A stretch of 58,318 nt of DNA from an uncultured Prevotellaceae bacterium (GCA_947166345.1 CAMVDU010000016.1:1-58318); one strand, 5' to 3'; shown: positions 47,867-58,185, counted from the first letter of the stretch. Translations and numbers: made by a program. The notes: generated by a model from the letters alone, not told the origin.

Positions 47867-49180
47867 ATGATGAAGAGACTATTATTGGCTGTGGGCTGTG
47901 GACTGTTAGCCATTGGCAGCTTTGCACAGACAGCACGCGAAGAAATCAAGGAGAATGCGTGGCTGGCAGGTTCCAACTACCTGGACTACGACCGTCAGTT
48001 GCCCGACTTCGAGTACACGAAGGCGCCCAAGGGTTATGTGCCGTTCTATTTCTCCCACTACGGCCGTCACGGGTCGCGCTGGCTCATCGGCAAGGATGAC
48101 TACGAACGCGTGATGCGTCCGCTGAGGAAAGCCCGTCAACAGGGAAAACTGACACGCGAGGGACAGGAAGCACTTCGCAAGATTGAGATATTCAACAAGA
48201 CCACCGACAAACGTCTGGGCGACCTCACCACCGTGGGCGAACGCCAGCATCATGGCATCGGCAAGCGTATGGCCCAGCACTTCCCTGAGATCTTCGTCAA
48301 ACAGAAAGGTGTACAGATTGATGCCCGTTCTACAACGGTCAACCGCTGCATCCTGTCGATGGTGGCTGAGTGCGAGGAGCTGATGGCAGCCAATCCTACG
48401 GCACGCATCCACAACGATGTGAGCGATGCCCTGCAGTACTATCTGAATCAGAACTGGAGCGACCACCTGAAAAAAGCATCCTTAAAGGGACGCGACGTGC
48501 GCCATCAGTATAGCGATGCCCACACCCATCCGGAGCGACTCATGCAAGTGCTCTTCAACGACCAGCAATGGGCTGCTGACAGCATTGACCAGAAGCGACT
48601 GATGCAACAGCTCTTCGAGGTGGTCATCAACATGCAGAGTCACGATGACGGTCCTGATATGCTCTCACTCTTCAACGATGACGAGATCTATGACATGTGG
48701 AGCATTCAGAACGTTGGCTGGTATCAGAACTACGGTCCGTCACCCTATACTGACGGCATCATGCCCTTCTCACAGTTCAACCTGCTGACCAATATCATCG
48801 AGACGGCCGACACCTGCGTGACGCTGGGTAAAACACAGGCTACGCTGCGCTTCGGACACGAGGTATGCGTCATGCCGCTGGCCTGTCTGATGGAACTGGG
48901 CACATGCGGCGTCCAGGTCAGCGATATGGAACAGTTGGACCAGCAATGGCGCAACTATCGCATCTTCCCAATGGGTTGCAACATCCAGCTCATCTTCTAT
49001 AAACCTAAGAAAGGCAACGGCGACATCCTTGTCAAAGCCCTGCTCAACGAGCGCGAGATGACGCTGCCCGTTCCTGCCACCACCACTCCTTATTATTATA
49101 AGTGGAACAACTTGCGCGCCTATTGGAAGAAAAAGCTTAATGACTATAAGAAATCAATAGAAGAAAACGGAAACAAATGA
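47867..49180 (+). CDS. Exported histidine acid phosphatase (phytase/MINPP-like)
   Basis: 437 residues with a signal peptide (LLLAVGCGLLAIGSFAQ). The catalytic motif RHGxR is in YFSHYGRHGSRWLIG near residue 65, and the second acid/His motif appears as RFGHEVCVMPLACLM near 325. This pattern is that of clade 2 histidine phosphatases, including Bacteroides multiple inositol polyphosphate phosphatase, so release of phosphate from phytate or related inositol phosphates in the periplasm is plausible. The proton donor site reads HEV rather than the usual HAE of MINPP or HD of other phosphatases; the substrate remains open. It overlaps the GH28 gene by four bases. Confidence 0.82.
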   Translation: MMKRLLLAVGCGLLAIGSFAQTAREEIKENAWLAGSNYLDYDRQLPDFEYTKAPKGYVPFYFSHYGRHGSRWLIGKDDYERVMRPLRKARQQGKLTREGQEALRKIEIFNKTTDKRLGDLTTVGERQHHGIGKRMAQHFPEIFVKQKGVQIDARSTTVNRCILSMVAECEELMAANPTARIHNDVSDALQYYLNQNWSDHLKKASLKGRDVRHQYSDAHTHPERLMQVLFNDQQWAADSIDQKRLMQQLFEVVINMQSHDDGPDMLSLFNDDEIYDMWSIQNVGWYQNYGPSPYTDGIMPFSQFNLLTNIIETADTCVTLGKTQATLRFGHEVCVMPLACLMELGTCGVQVSDMEQLDQQWRNYRIFPMGCNIQLIFYKPKKGNGDILVKALLNEREMTLPVPATTTPYYYKWNNLRAYWKKKLNDYKKSIEENGNK

Positions 49181-50535
49181 AACAGAAAGCCCTGTTGTGC
49201 CTGATGCTGCTGATGACATGTACCGTAGCGTTGGGCCAGAAGAAAAAAGTGAACAGACAAGAGTTGTGGCCTGACGGCACACCTATCTCAGAATGGTTTA
49301 GCGACACATCGAGGGTAGATGTCAGTAAGTTGGGCAAACGTTATGTCGTGACTGACTTTGGCGTGAAAAACTATTCCGAACAGGTACAGACAGAGAAGAT
49401 TCAGGCTGTCATCGACCGCTGTGCCCAAGAGGGCGGCGGCGTGGTGGTCATCCCTCGAGGCTTTGTGGTGAGTGGTTCGTTGTTCTTCAAGCAGGGCACG
49501 CACCTGTTGATTGAAGAGAACGGCGAACTGCGTGGTAGTGATCGTATCCGTGACTATAAGATTCTGAAGACCCGTCTGGAGGGACAGACGCTCGACTATT
49601 TCGCCGCATTGGTGAATGCCGACGGCGTAGATGGCTTTACCATTACTGGACCCGGTACTATCAACGGTAACGGACAGGCTTTCTGGGAGGAGTTCTGGAT
49701 TCGTCGCAAGATCAACAAGAACTGTACCAACCTGGAAGCTATGCGTCCTCGGAATGTGTATATCTCCAACAGCAAGAACATCACGGTACAGGATGCGCGT
49801 ATCATCAACTCGGCTTTCTGGACCAATCATCTGTATAAATGTGAGAATGTGCGCTATCTGGGCTGCTATATCTATGCGCCTACTGATAATGTGACGCCCG
49901 TAGATCCCAAACGTGGTGCACCATCGAGTGATGCCATCGATCTGGATGTCTGCAAGAACGTGCTTGTCTCAGGCTGCTACATGAGTGTTTGCGACGATGC
50001 CGTCGTACTGAAGGGTGGCAAGGGCACTTGGGCTGACACGATGCCCGATAATGGTCCCTGCTCGAATATCATGGTGACTGACTGCACCTACGGCAAGGTG
50101 CATGGTTGCATGACGCTGGGCTCTGAGAGTCTTCATGATAGGAATGTCATTCTGCGTCGTTGTAAGGTGCATGAGGCCAACCGTGTGATCTGGTTGAAGA
50201 TGCGTCCTGACACACCTCAGCATTATGAGTATGTAACGGTGGAAGATCTGACAGGCGACTGTACTTCGTTCCTGGTGGTACGCCCCTGGACCCAGTTCTT
50301 CAAGCCCGAGGAGCGCAAGGACATGCCTCTGTCACAATGCAACAATATTACCATCCGCAACATTCAGATGGATTGCAAGAACTTCTTCGATGTAGGTAAA
50401 AGTGAGAAATATCGTTTGCTGGACTTCACCTTCGAGAATATCAACGTGAAGGATGACAAAAAGGCCTTTGACGCATCGCTCATCGAGAACTGTCAGGTCA
50501 AGAATGTCATCATCAACGGCGAAAAGACGAAATAA
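49177..50535 (+). CDS. Polygalacturonase-like glycoside hydrolase (GH28)
   Basis: 452 residues with a signal peptide (LLCLMLLMTCTVALGQ). The right-handed beta-helix is clear, with the GH28 active-site motifs degraded but recognisable: GAPSSDAIDLDVCKNVLVSG near 248 (usually N-T-D-G-I-D), SVCDDAVVLKGG near 270, KVHGCMTLGSES near 308 and RVIWLKMRPDT near 335. It would hydrolyse galacturonan or rhamnogalacturonan in the periplasm and thus fits with PL11 and PL1 in this window. Its 3' end carries a 38-bp tandem duplication. It overlaps the phosphatase gene by four bases. Confidence 0.85.
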   Translation: MKQKALLCLMLLMTCTVALGQKKKVNRQELWPDGTPISEWFSDTSRVDVSKLGKRYVVTDFGVKNYSEQVQTEKIQAVIDRCAQEGGGVVVIPRGFVVSGSLFFKQGTHLLIEENGELRGSDRIRDYKILKTRLEGQTLDYFAALVNADGVDGFTITGPGTINGNGQAFWEEFWIRRKINKNCTNLEAMRPRNVYISNSKNITVQDARIINSAFWTNHLYKCENVRYLGCYIYAPTDNVTPVDPKRGAPSSDAIDLDVCKNVLVSGCYMSVCDDAVVLKGGKGTWADTMPDNGPCSNIMVTDCTYGKVHGCMTLGSESLHDRNVILRRCKVHEANRVIWLKMRPDTPQHYEYVTVEDLTGDCTSFLVVRPWTQFFKPEERKDMPLSQCNNITIRNIQMDCKNFFDVGKSEKYRLLDFTFENINVKDDKKAFDASLIENCQVKNVIINGEKTK

Positions 50536-50576
50536 CGCAAAATGTCATGATCAACGGTAAAAAGATACAATAACAT
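50503..50576 (+). repeat. Tandem duplication of the GH28 3' end
   Basis: About 38 bases covering the last eleven codons and stop (aatgtcatcatcaacggc onward) are followed by a diverged second copy (aatgtcatgatcaacggt onward) that lies beyond the stop. Offset 38 bases, so the second copy is out of frame. Confidence 0.75.
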
Positions 50577-50593
50577 ATCTTTTTCGAACGTTT

Positions 50594-50633
50594 AACCGTG
50601 TCAAAATGTCAGTCAAGGCATTTTGGCACGGTT
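50594..50633 (+). terminator. Terminator after the GH28 gene
   Basis: 15-base arms AACCGTGTCAAAATG and CATTTTGGCACGGTT (one G-U pair) followed by TTTAGCTTT. The trailing TAGCTTTGC (50635-50643) could also serve as the -7 element of groES. Confidence 0.8.
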
Positions 50634-50664
50634 TTAGCTTTGCAAAAATCGGCGCCTAACAAAA

Positions 50665-50718
50665 CCCATAAGGCTCATAGGTCTCATAAGGCCCATTAGC
50701 CCCATAAGGCCCCAATAA
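50665..50718 (+). repeat. Degenerate 9-bp tandem repeat before groES
   Basis: Six units around CCCATAAGG (CTCATAGGT, CTCATAAGG, CCCATTAGC and so on), the same family as before aroC. They lie in the groES leader, about 40 bases before the ATG. Confidence 0.85.
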
Positions 50719-50756
50719 AAAAACAACAACCAATTAAATAATAAAACAAAACAACT

Positions 50757-51029
50757 ATGAACATCAAACCATTAGCTGACCGCGTGCTGGTATTGCCTGC
50801 ACCGGCTGAAGAGAAAATTGGAGGTATCATCATTCCCGACACAGCAAAGGAGAAGCCCCTCCGTGGTATCATCAAGGCTGCCGGCAAGGGCACCAAGGAT
50901 GAGGAAATGATTCTGAAAGAGGGCGACGAAGTGCTCTATGGCAAGTATGCCGGCACCGAGCTGGAACTCGAAGGCGAGAAGTATCTGATCATGCGTCAGA
51001 GCGATGTCCTCGCAGTTATTGAGAAGTAA
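50757..51029 (+). CDS. groES: Co-chaperonin GroES
   Basis: 90-residue lid of the chaperonin. N-terminus [16 protein letters not shown], mobile-loop region [17 protein letters not shown], and the C-terminal [18 protein letters not shown] are all typical. Cytoplasmic heptamer that caps GroEL. It is 65 bases upstream of groEL on the same strand. No CIRCE element (the inverted repeat of HrcA-controlled operons) is visible. Confidence 0.96.
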   Translation: MNIKPLADRVLVLPAPAEEKIGGIIIPDTAKEKPLRGIIKAAGKGTKDEEMILKEGDEVLYGKYAGTELELEGEKYLIMRQSDVLAVIEK

Positions 51030-51039
51030 TAATTCGTTA

Positions 51040-52723
<1,684 letters not shown>

Positions 52724-52782
52724 TCTGCTGATTCTGAAAGCGTTCACCACCTCTTTACGGGTGAGGACGCAAACTAAACAAT

Positions 52783-52820
52783 AAGACAAAATGTCGGTTT
52801 TTGCTGACATTTTGTCTTTC
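52783..52820 (+). terminator. Terminator of groESL
   Basis: Perfect 13-bp arms AAGACAAAATGTC and GACATTTTGTCTT around a 10-base loop, followed by TCTTTTATT. Confidence 0.85.
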
Positions 52821-52884
52821 TTTTATTGGTGGGCATAGTCTTTGTGTTACTGATGGTAGATAACAAAAAAGAAAGGAGACAATT

Positions 52885-55440
52885 ATGACATTAGACAAGT
52901 TTACAATCAAAGCACAGGAGGTGGTACAGCAGGCCGTGTTGTCGGCTCGTCAGAACGGACAGCAGAGCATCGAACCCGTCCACCTGATGAAGGCCTTGAT
53001 GGACAAGGCACAAGACGTCGTCGGCTTCATCTTCCAAAAGCTGGGCGTCAACACCCGACAGTTGGAGATGCTCTGTCAGCAGGAGCTGCAACACCTGGCA
53101 CGCGTACAGGGCGGCGAGCCCTATCTGTCGAACGACACCAACAAGGTGCTGCTGAAAGCGCAGGAACTGTCGCAGCAAATGGGCGACGAGTACGTCTCTT
53201 GCGAGCCAATTTTATTGGCTCTCCTCCAGGTTAACTCTACCGTCAGCCGCATGCTGAAGGATGCGGGTGCCACAGAGAAGGAAATGCGTCAGGCCATCCT
53301 CGAACTGCGTCAGGGACAGAAGGTGCAGTCGCAGAGTGCCGACGACAACTACCAGTCGCTCGACAAGTATGCCAAGAACCTGGTCGATCTGGCCCGTCAG
53401 GGAAAGCTCGACCCTGTCATCGGACGTGACGACGAGATTCGTCGTGTGCTGCAGATCCTCTCGCGTCGTACCAAAAACAACCCCATTCTGATTGGTGAGC
53501 CTGGTACGGGTAAGACGGCCATCGTCGAAGGACTGGCTGGACGTATCGTTCGTGGCGACGTGCCTGAGAACCTGAAGGACAAACAGCTCTACTCGCTCGA
53601 TATGGGTGCGCTCGTTGCTGGCGCCAAATACAAGGGTGAATTTGAGGAGCGTCTGAAGAGCGTCATCAACGAGGTGACGCAGAGCGATGGCCGCATCATC
53701 CTGTTCATCGACGAGATCCACACCCTGGTGGGTGCCGGCGGTGGCGAGGGCGCTATGGATGCCGCCAACATTCTGAAGCCTGCGTTGGCTCGTGGCGAAC
53801 TGCGTGCCATTGGTGCCACCACGCTCAACGAATATCAGAAATACTTCGAGAAAGACAAGGCCCTGGAGCGACGCTTCCAGACCGTGATGGTCGATGAGCC
53901 CGATGAGCTCTCTGCTATCTCCATCCTTCGTGGTTTGAAGGAACGTTACGAGAACCACCACAAGGTGCGTATCCAGGACGATGCCTGTATTGCTGCCGTG
54001 AAGCTGTCAGAGCGCTATATCACAGAGCGTTTCCTGCCCGACAAGGCCATCGACCTCATGGACGAGGCCGCCGCCAAACTACGTATGGAGCGCGACAGCG
54101 TGCCTGAGGAACTCGACGAGATCACCCGTCGTCTGGCCCAACTGGAGATTGAGCGCGAAAGCATCAAGCGCGAAGTCGGAGTTTCCGGAAATTCCGGACA
54201 TTCCGGAAAACTTGCAGAACTCGACAAAGAAATTGCCGAACTGCGCGACCAGGAGCGCGACTTCCGCGCCAAGTGGGAGGGCGAACGACAGCTCATCAAC
54301 CGCATCCAGCAGGACAAGCAGGAGATGGAGAACCTGCGCCTGGAGGCCGAGCGTGCCGAGCGCGAGGGCAACTACGGTCGTGTGGCCGAAATCCGCTACT
54401 CCAAGCTGAAGGCCCTCGAGGACGACATCGCCTCCATCCAGGCACAGTTGGATAATGCCGGAAAATCCGGAGAGTCCGGACTGTCCGGTTCTGCCTCCCG
54501 CCTTGTCCGCGAGGAGGTAACTGCCGACGACATCGCGGAGGTGGTATCGCGCTGGACGGGCATTCCCGTCACCCGCATGATGCAGAGTGAGCGCGAAAAG
54601 TTGCTGCATCTGGAAGAGGAACTCCACAAGCGTGTCATCGGACAAAATAAGGCTATCACGGCCGTCTCTGACGCCGTACGCCGCAGTCGTGCCGGCTTGC
54701 AGGACCCCAAGCGACCCATCGCCTCGTTCATCTTCATGGGAACCACGGGTGTAGGTAAGACCGAATTGGCAAAGGCGCTGGCCGAATACCTGTTCAACGA
54801 TGAGCAGATGATCACCCGTATCGACATGTCCGAGTATCAGGAGAAGCATACCGTCAGCCGACTCGTGGGTGCGCCTCCGGGATACGTGGGCTATGACGAG
54901 GGCGGACAACTGACAGAGGCCGTGCGTCGTAAGCCCTACTCCGTCGTCCTCTTCGACGAGATCGAGAAGGCCCATCCCGACGTGTTCAACATCCTCCTGC
55001 AGGTATTGGACGATGGTCGTCTGACCGACAACAAAGGCCGTACAGCCGACTTCAAGAACACCATCATCATCATGACCTCGAACGCTACGCGCGAACAGCT
55101 CCGCATGACCATGCGTCCCGAGTTCCTCAACCGTATCGACGAGATCATCACCTTCCAGCAACTGTCGCAGGACGAGGTGGCTCAGGTGGTACGCCTCCAA
55201 CTCGACCGTGTGAAGAAGATGCTGGAACCCCAGGGCTTCACCCTCCAGGTGACCGATCATGCCGTCAACTGGCTGGCTCGCGAAGGCTACGACCCCGATA
55301 TGGGTGCCCGTCCTGTGAAGCGTGCCATCCAGCACTACGTCCTCAACGACCTGTCGCGCCGTCTACTGGCCGACGAGGTGTCGCGCGAAAAGCCAATCAT
55401 CATCGACGAGTTTGGCGACGGTCTGGTGTTCCGCAACTAA
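52885..55440 (+). CDS. clpB: ATP-dependent disaggregase ClpB
   Basis: AAA+ unfoldase of 851 residues that works with DnaK to rescue aggregates. An unusually good Shine-Dalgarno sequence (GAAAGGAG, 52871-52878) precedes the ATG. Order: Clp N domain ([15 protein letters not shown] onward, with the Ser/Gln-rich linker), D1 Walker [21 protein letters not shown] near 205, the coiled-coil M domain at about 405-535, and D2 with [20 protein letters not shown] near 615 and [26 protein letters not shown] near 690. Short Ser-Gly linkers (SGNSGHSG and SGESGLSG) flank the M domain and are encoded by 9-bp repeats with TCCGGA cores. Confidence 0.96.
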   Translation: MTLDKFTIKAQEVVQQAVLSARQNGQQSIEPVHLMKALMDKAQDVVGFIFQKLGVNTRQLEMLCQQELQHLARVQGGEPYLSNDTNKVLLKAQELSQQMGDEYVSCEPILLALLQVNSTVSRMLKDAGATEKEMRQAILELRQGQKVQSQSADDNYQSLDKYAKNLVDLARQGKLDPVIGRDDEIRRVLQILSRRTKNNPILIGEPGTGKTAIVEGLAGRIVRGDVPENLKDKQLYSLDMGALVAGAKYKGEFEERLKSVINEVTQSDGRIILFIDEIHTLVGAGGGEGAMDAANILKPALARGELRAIGATTLNEYQKYFEKDKALERRFQTVMVDEPDELSAISILRGLKERYENHHKVRIQDDACIAAVKLSERYITERFLPDKAIDLMDEAAAKLRMERDSVPEELDEITRRLAQLEIERESIKREVGVSGNSGHSGKLAELDKEIAELRDQERDFRAKWEGERQLINRIQQDKQEMENLRLEAERAEREGNYGRVAEIRYSKLKALEDDIASIQAQLDNAGKSGESGLSGSASRLVREEVTADDIAEVVSRWTGIPVTRMMQSEREKLLHLEEELHKRVIGQNKAITAVSDAVRRSRAGLQDPKRPIASFIFMGTTGVGKTELAKALAEYLFNDEQMITRIDMSEYQEKHTVSRLVGAPPGYVGYDEGGQLTEAVRRKPYSVVLFDEIEKAHPDVFNILLQVLDDGRLTDNKGRTADFKNTIIIMTSNATREQLRMTMRPEFLNRIDEIITFQQLSQDEVAQVVRLQLDRVKKMLEPQGFTLQVTDHAVNWLAREGYDPDMGARPVKRAIQHYVLNDLSRRLLADEVSREKPIIIDEFGDGLVFRN
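54181..54207 (+). repeat. 9-bp coding repeat before the ClpB M domain
   Basis: Three units of the form NNTTCCGGA (gtttccgga, aattccgga, cattccgga) encode the SGNSGHSG linker at the start of the coiled-coil M domain. Confidence 0.85.
54454..54489 (+). repeat. 9-bp coding repeat after the ClpB M domain
   Basis: Four units (aatgccgga, aaatccgga, gagtccgga, ctgtccggt) encode SGESGLSG near the end of the M domain, mirroring the copy at 54181. Confidence 0.85.
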
Positions 55441-55503
55441 TCCACCGCGTTTCCTGCAACCATACTCCGCAGGACGATTCTACTGAAACATATCCAGACA
55501 AAC

Positions 55504-55541
55504 TGGGAGTCCCCGACTTTACGGAGGCTCCCCGTTTTTTT
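55504..55541 (+). terminator. Terminator of clpB
   Basis: Stem built from GGGAGTCC and GGCTCCC (one bulge) followed by seven T residues, about 65 bases beyond the clpB stop. Confidence 0.7.
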
Positions 55542-55620
55542 GACTGCAGTTGAACCTCATGGCCCAGGAACTCAGTAGGCTAAAGATTGAGATAAAGGAA
55601 AAATTTTAGCTGTTTTCTTT

Positions 55621-56757
55621 TTATTTTGACCCTTTCCTCCTATTACATTCCCTGCACAACATCTGGCAGTTCTCAATGACCGTACGGCCACCGTCACGCC
55701 AAGGCGTGATGTGGTCGCCCTCCATCTCTGAGAACTCAAACTCCTGGTCGTGGTTAGGGCATTCTGGATTAGCACAATGATGGTGCTGACGCTCGTAGAC
55801 TTCCAGTTTGATGTCATCAGGGAAGGCTCTTAGGTCAAGATAATGCTCATCGCGGGTCAGTACGTAGGGGCAGATGCCTTTGTTGTTCTGCACATCACTG
55901 TCAATGATGAGACGTGCAATCTCTTTGTCGAGTGTAGCCTTGTCCAGTACTTGCTCGTGGAAGCGGTCGTAGAGCGAACCCCAGTCCACTCCCTTCATGA
56001 TCTGTTTGCGCTTGCCGATGTCGAAGGTGGCTGCCACCCATGTCATAACGGCTGAAAAGTATTGCCACAACTGCGATGCGTTAGGGTCGTGCTGATGCTT
56101 GGCCATGTATCCTTCGATGGTCATTCTTCCTGTAGGTTTGCTCTGGCTATTAGCAATCCATTTCAAGGCTGTCTCTAAGAATTCCTGCCGGATGGGTGAG
56201 CCGTTCATTAGATACTTACCCATGTTATAGGCGGCACAGTTGGACTTCGAGAAGTAACGCTTGGCATCGCTGACGAAGGGGCCCGCATAGACGGCATTAC
56301 GCAGTTCCTGCGCCGTCAGACGTTCACCTGCGATATTGATGGTCTCAAACCAGTCGAGTTTCTCACGGTCACTACCCGAGCAGACATAGACCATCAGCTC
56401 ATAGTCCAGAATCTGGTCCTGCTCGCTCTGAGTCAAATTGTGGAAGTACTGGAAGTCGTAGGCGAAGTCACCGTTCACATACTGGCAGATGCTGATGGTA
56501 CGCTGCTGACCGTCCATCACCTCGAAGGGCACGTCGGCATCTTCATCGCGAGTGGCCCAGTACATCACGTTCAGCGGGAATCCCCGTTTGATAGTGGTGA
56601 TAACAGCAGCACGCTTCTTCTCGTCGTAGATGAACTCGCGCTGATATGGAGGGCGGATGTCTAAGCGGCCACCATAGCCACGCACACCCTGTTCCTCATT
56701 GTCCTCGTACTCCTTAGTCAACTCACGGACAGTAATTTTATGTAATTCGATCTGCAT
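55621..56757 (-). CDS. DUF262-HNH endonuclease (GmrSD-like)
   Basis: 378 residues. The N-terminal DUF262/ParB-like domain shows RPPYQREFIYDEKKRAAVI near 35 and the nucleotide-hydrolysis motif VMDGQQRTISI near 85. The C-terminal HNH domain has two CxxC zinc pairs (CANPECPNH and CRECNRRKG) around the HNH core EGDHITPWRDGGRTVIENCQMLC near 350. GmrSD and related proteins cut modified DNA. Here the partner is an adenine methyltransferase encoded 5 bases upstream, so a restriction-modification or methylation-guided defence role is more likely than a housekeeping one. It is the 3' gene of the pair. No third gene is visible. Confidence 0.88.
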   Translation of the reverse strand: MQIELHKITVRELTKEYEDNEEQGVRGYGGRLDIRPPYQREFIYDEKKRAAVITTIKRGFPLNVMYWATRDEDADVPFEVMDGQQRTISICQYVNGDFAYDFQYFHNLTQSEQDQILDYELMVYVCSGSDREKLDWFETINIAGERLTAQELRNAVYAGPFVSDAKRYFSKSNCAAYNMGKYLMNGSPIRQEFLETALKWIANSQSKPTGRMTIEGYMAKHQHDPNASQLWQYFSAVMTWVAATFDIGKRKQIMKGVDWGSLYDRFHEQVLDKATLDKEIARLIIDSDVQNNKGICPYVLTRDEHYLDLRAFPDDIKLEVYERQHHHCANPECPNHDQEFEFSEMEGDHITPWRDGGRTVIENCQMLCRECNRRKGSK

Positions 56758-56762
56758 AATGG

Positions 56763-57875
56763 TTATTTCTTTTTGATGATAATACGAGCATACACTTTAT
56801 TTAACCTATATCCTTCAGATGTTAAATATTTCCCTTGAGAGTCTTTTACATAGAGTAAATAATCTCTTTTATCTGAAATAAACTCTTTGGTGATGGGGTC
56901 TCTAAACTTTTGGTATTTTTTGGTGGGTGTGAAGTTTCCTTCACCAATTCCTAAAGTAATTATTTCAAATTGGTCTGGATTATATTTATCAAGAAAGGTG
57001 ATAGGAACACCCATTGTACCATCATAGTCAACGGGGATGTCATTTGTCGCATTCACATTAATGGCATCATAATTGTCGTATTTTGGGTATTCTTCGGGAG
57101 AATATGTATGATAAAGTATTAGTTGTTCATGACGTTTGGGAATCTCGAGGTTTGTAAACCAATTAACCCCAGACACTCTTATCATTCCTTTACGATGATC
57201 ACCAGCAGTTGCGACATCTTCGTAGGGAGACACAAAATGACCTGCTCCTCCTTTGAAACCATAACCAAGCCACATCCTGTTGTTTTTTATAAGAGGGAAT
57301 ATCTCTTTGTAGGTAATTGCATTCTGATGTCCAATAATAATAAACTTTTTCTCGTACTTCATCAGTTGTGCTACATATTCTCGGAAAAGCGAGAACGGTG
57401 GATTTGTAACAACGATGTCGGCTTCTTTCAGCAGTTCGATACACTCGCGACTGCGAAAATCACCATTTTCCTTTAGCACGGACAAAACGTTCTTGTCATT
57501 CTGGATAAGGTAGCGTATATCTGCCAAATCTATACGTCCGTCACCATTTACGTCTTTCACCTCTGTAATCTCCACCTTATAGGCTATCTTTTTTGGCTCC
57601 TCAGTAAAGTCGCCGAAGTCAATCATCAGTTCATTACCCTGAACAGGTGAACCGTTGTAACAGGTGGCAATGAGCTTCTTCAGCCCGAAGGCGTTGAAAT
57701 TGTTGGCGAAATACTTAAAGAAATTGCTTTCATAGGGGTCGTCGCAATTGCATAGAATCACTTTCCCGCGAAAATGCTGGCGGTAGTGCTTCAATTCGTT
57801 CTCGATATCGGCGAGCTGGGTGTAGAACTCATCCTTCTTGTCAACTTTTGCCTTGTCTAAATTTCTTTTTGCCAT
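56763..57875 (-). CDS. EcoRI-type adenine-specific DNA methyltransferase
   Basis: 370 residues. The catalytic motif of N6-adenine methylation is NPPF in EADIVVTNPPFSLFREYVAQL near 155. The N-terminal block KDEFYTQLADIENELKHY and ILCNCDDPYESNFFKYF is typical of M.EcoRI-like enzymes. A loop DVNGDGRIDLADIRYL near 110 has the spacing of an EF-hand. The C-terminal half (from residue 200) is notably AT-rich compared with its neighbours, suggesting transfer. It probably methylates adenine in a short site and protects it from the DUF262-HNH nuclease. Its ATG sits one base after a 10-bp hairpin and has no visible Shine-Dalgarno sequence. Confidence 0.9.
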   Translation of the reverse strand: MAKRNLDKAKVDKKDEFYTQLADIENELKHYRQHFRGKVILCNCDDPYESNFFKYFANNFNAFGLKKLIATCYNGSPVQGNELMIDFGDFTEEPKKIAYKVEITEVKDVNGDGRIDLADIRYLIQNDKNVLSVLKENGDFRSRECIELLKEADIVVTNPPFSLFREYVAQLMKYEKKFIIIGHQNAITYKEIFPLIKNNRMWLGYGFKGGAGHFVSPYEDVATAGDHRKGMIRVSGVNWFTNLEIPKRHEQLILYHTYSPEEYPKYDNYDAINVNATNDIPVDYDGTMGVPITFLDKYNPDQFEIITLGIGEGNFTPTKKYQKFRDPITKEFISDKRDYLLYVKDSQGKYLTSEGYRLNKVYARIIIKKK

Positions 57876-57909
57876 AGATTGATAGTTTTAGGAGCATCGA
57901 CTATCAATC
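57876..57909 (-). promoter_or_regulatory. Hairpin abutting the methyltransferase start codon
   Basis: Perfect 10-bp arms GATTGATAGT (57877-57886) and ACTATCAATC (57900-57909) with a 13-base loop. In the mRNA the stem ends one base before the ATG, so it could block ribosome loading or bind a regulator. Confidence 0.6.
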
Positions 57910-57927
57910 ACTCAAGCCGCTGGACAT

Positions 57928-57950
57928 AAAAAAGGCGTGATGCACCTTTT
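57928..57950 (-). terminator. Terminator within the methyltransferase leader
   Basis: On the minus strand AAAAGGTG, loop CATCA, CGCCTTTTTTT: an 8-bp stem with one G-U pair and a T tract, directly after the rod-like RNA and 52 bases before the ATG. Its loop and 3' side contain GTGCAT, which also occurs in the rod, so alternative pairing is possible. Confidence 0.75.
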
Positions 57951-58180
57951 GCGTTCAGCTTTGAGGCAGCCTCGGAACGGAAACCTCAGCAATCTTAACA
58001 AGTATGCACCACACCGAAGTGTTAGTGCATTCAACTATACAAGATTGCCAAGAGTTCCTATCCGAAACATCTTATCACATATTATCTCTGTGCGTTGTTA
58101 TTTCCAGAAAGTTTCCGAGGCTTTTGGCTGAACGCGAAATAATAGCGAATGCTTTCATTAGTCCGGATTTCTCCCCGAAC
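57928..58180 (-). ncRNA. Structured leader RNA or independent small RNA
   Basis: From the promoter at 58186-58217 the minus-strand RNA can fold into one long rod. Pairs (plus-strand coordinates): 57951-57959 with 58127-58135, 57969-57977 with 58113-58121, 57989-57996 with 58041-58048, 58004-58009 with 58025-58030, and 58011-58014 with 58019-58022 closed by a C(UUCG)G tetraloop. A 60-base bulge on the 5' side and a small 5' hairpin (58163-58180 region) add to it. The rod ends at an intrinsic terminator. This layout resembles 6S-type RNA or a transcription attenuator of the methyltransferase-nuclease operon. I do not recognise a known class. Confidence 0.7.
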
Positions 58181-58185
58181 CGTTT

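Noticed and set aside
50580..50760. CIRCE (HrcA) element upstream of groESL
   Set aside because: The strong inverted repeat there (AACCGTG...CACGGTT) does not match TTAGCACTC-N9-GAGTGCTAA and is best read as the terminator of the preceding gene.
57928..58180. tmRNA, RNase P RNA or SRP RNA for the structured transcript
   Set aside because: None of the conserved cores of those RNAs is present (no CCA-ending tRNA-like part, no RNase P core, no GGAAG/SRP loop).
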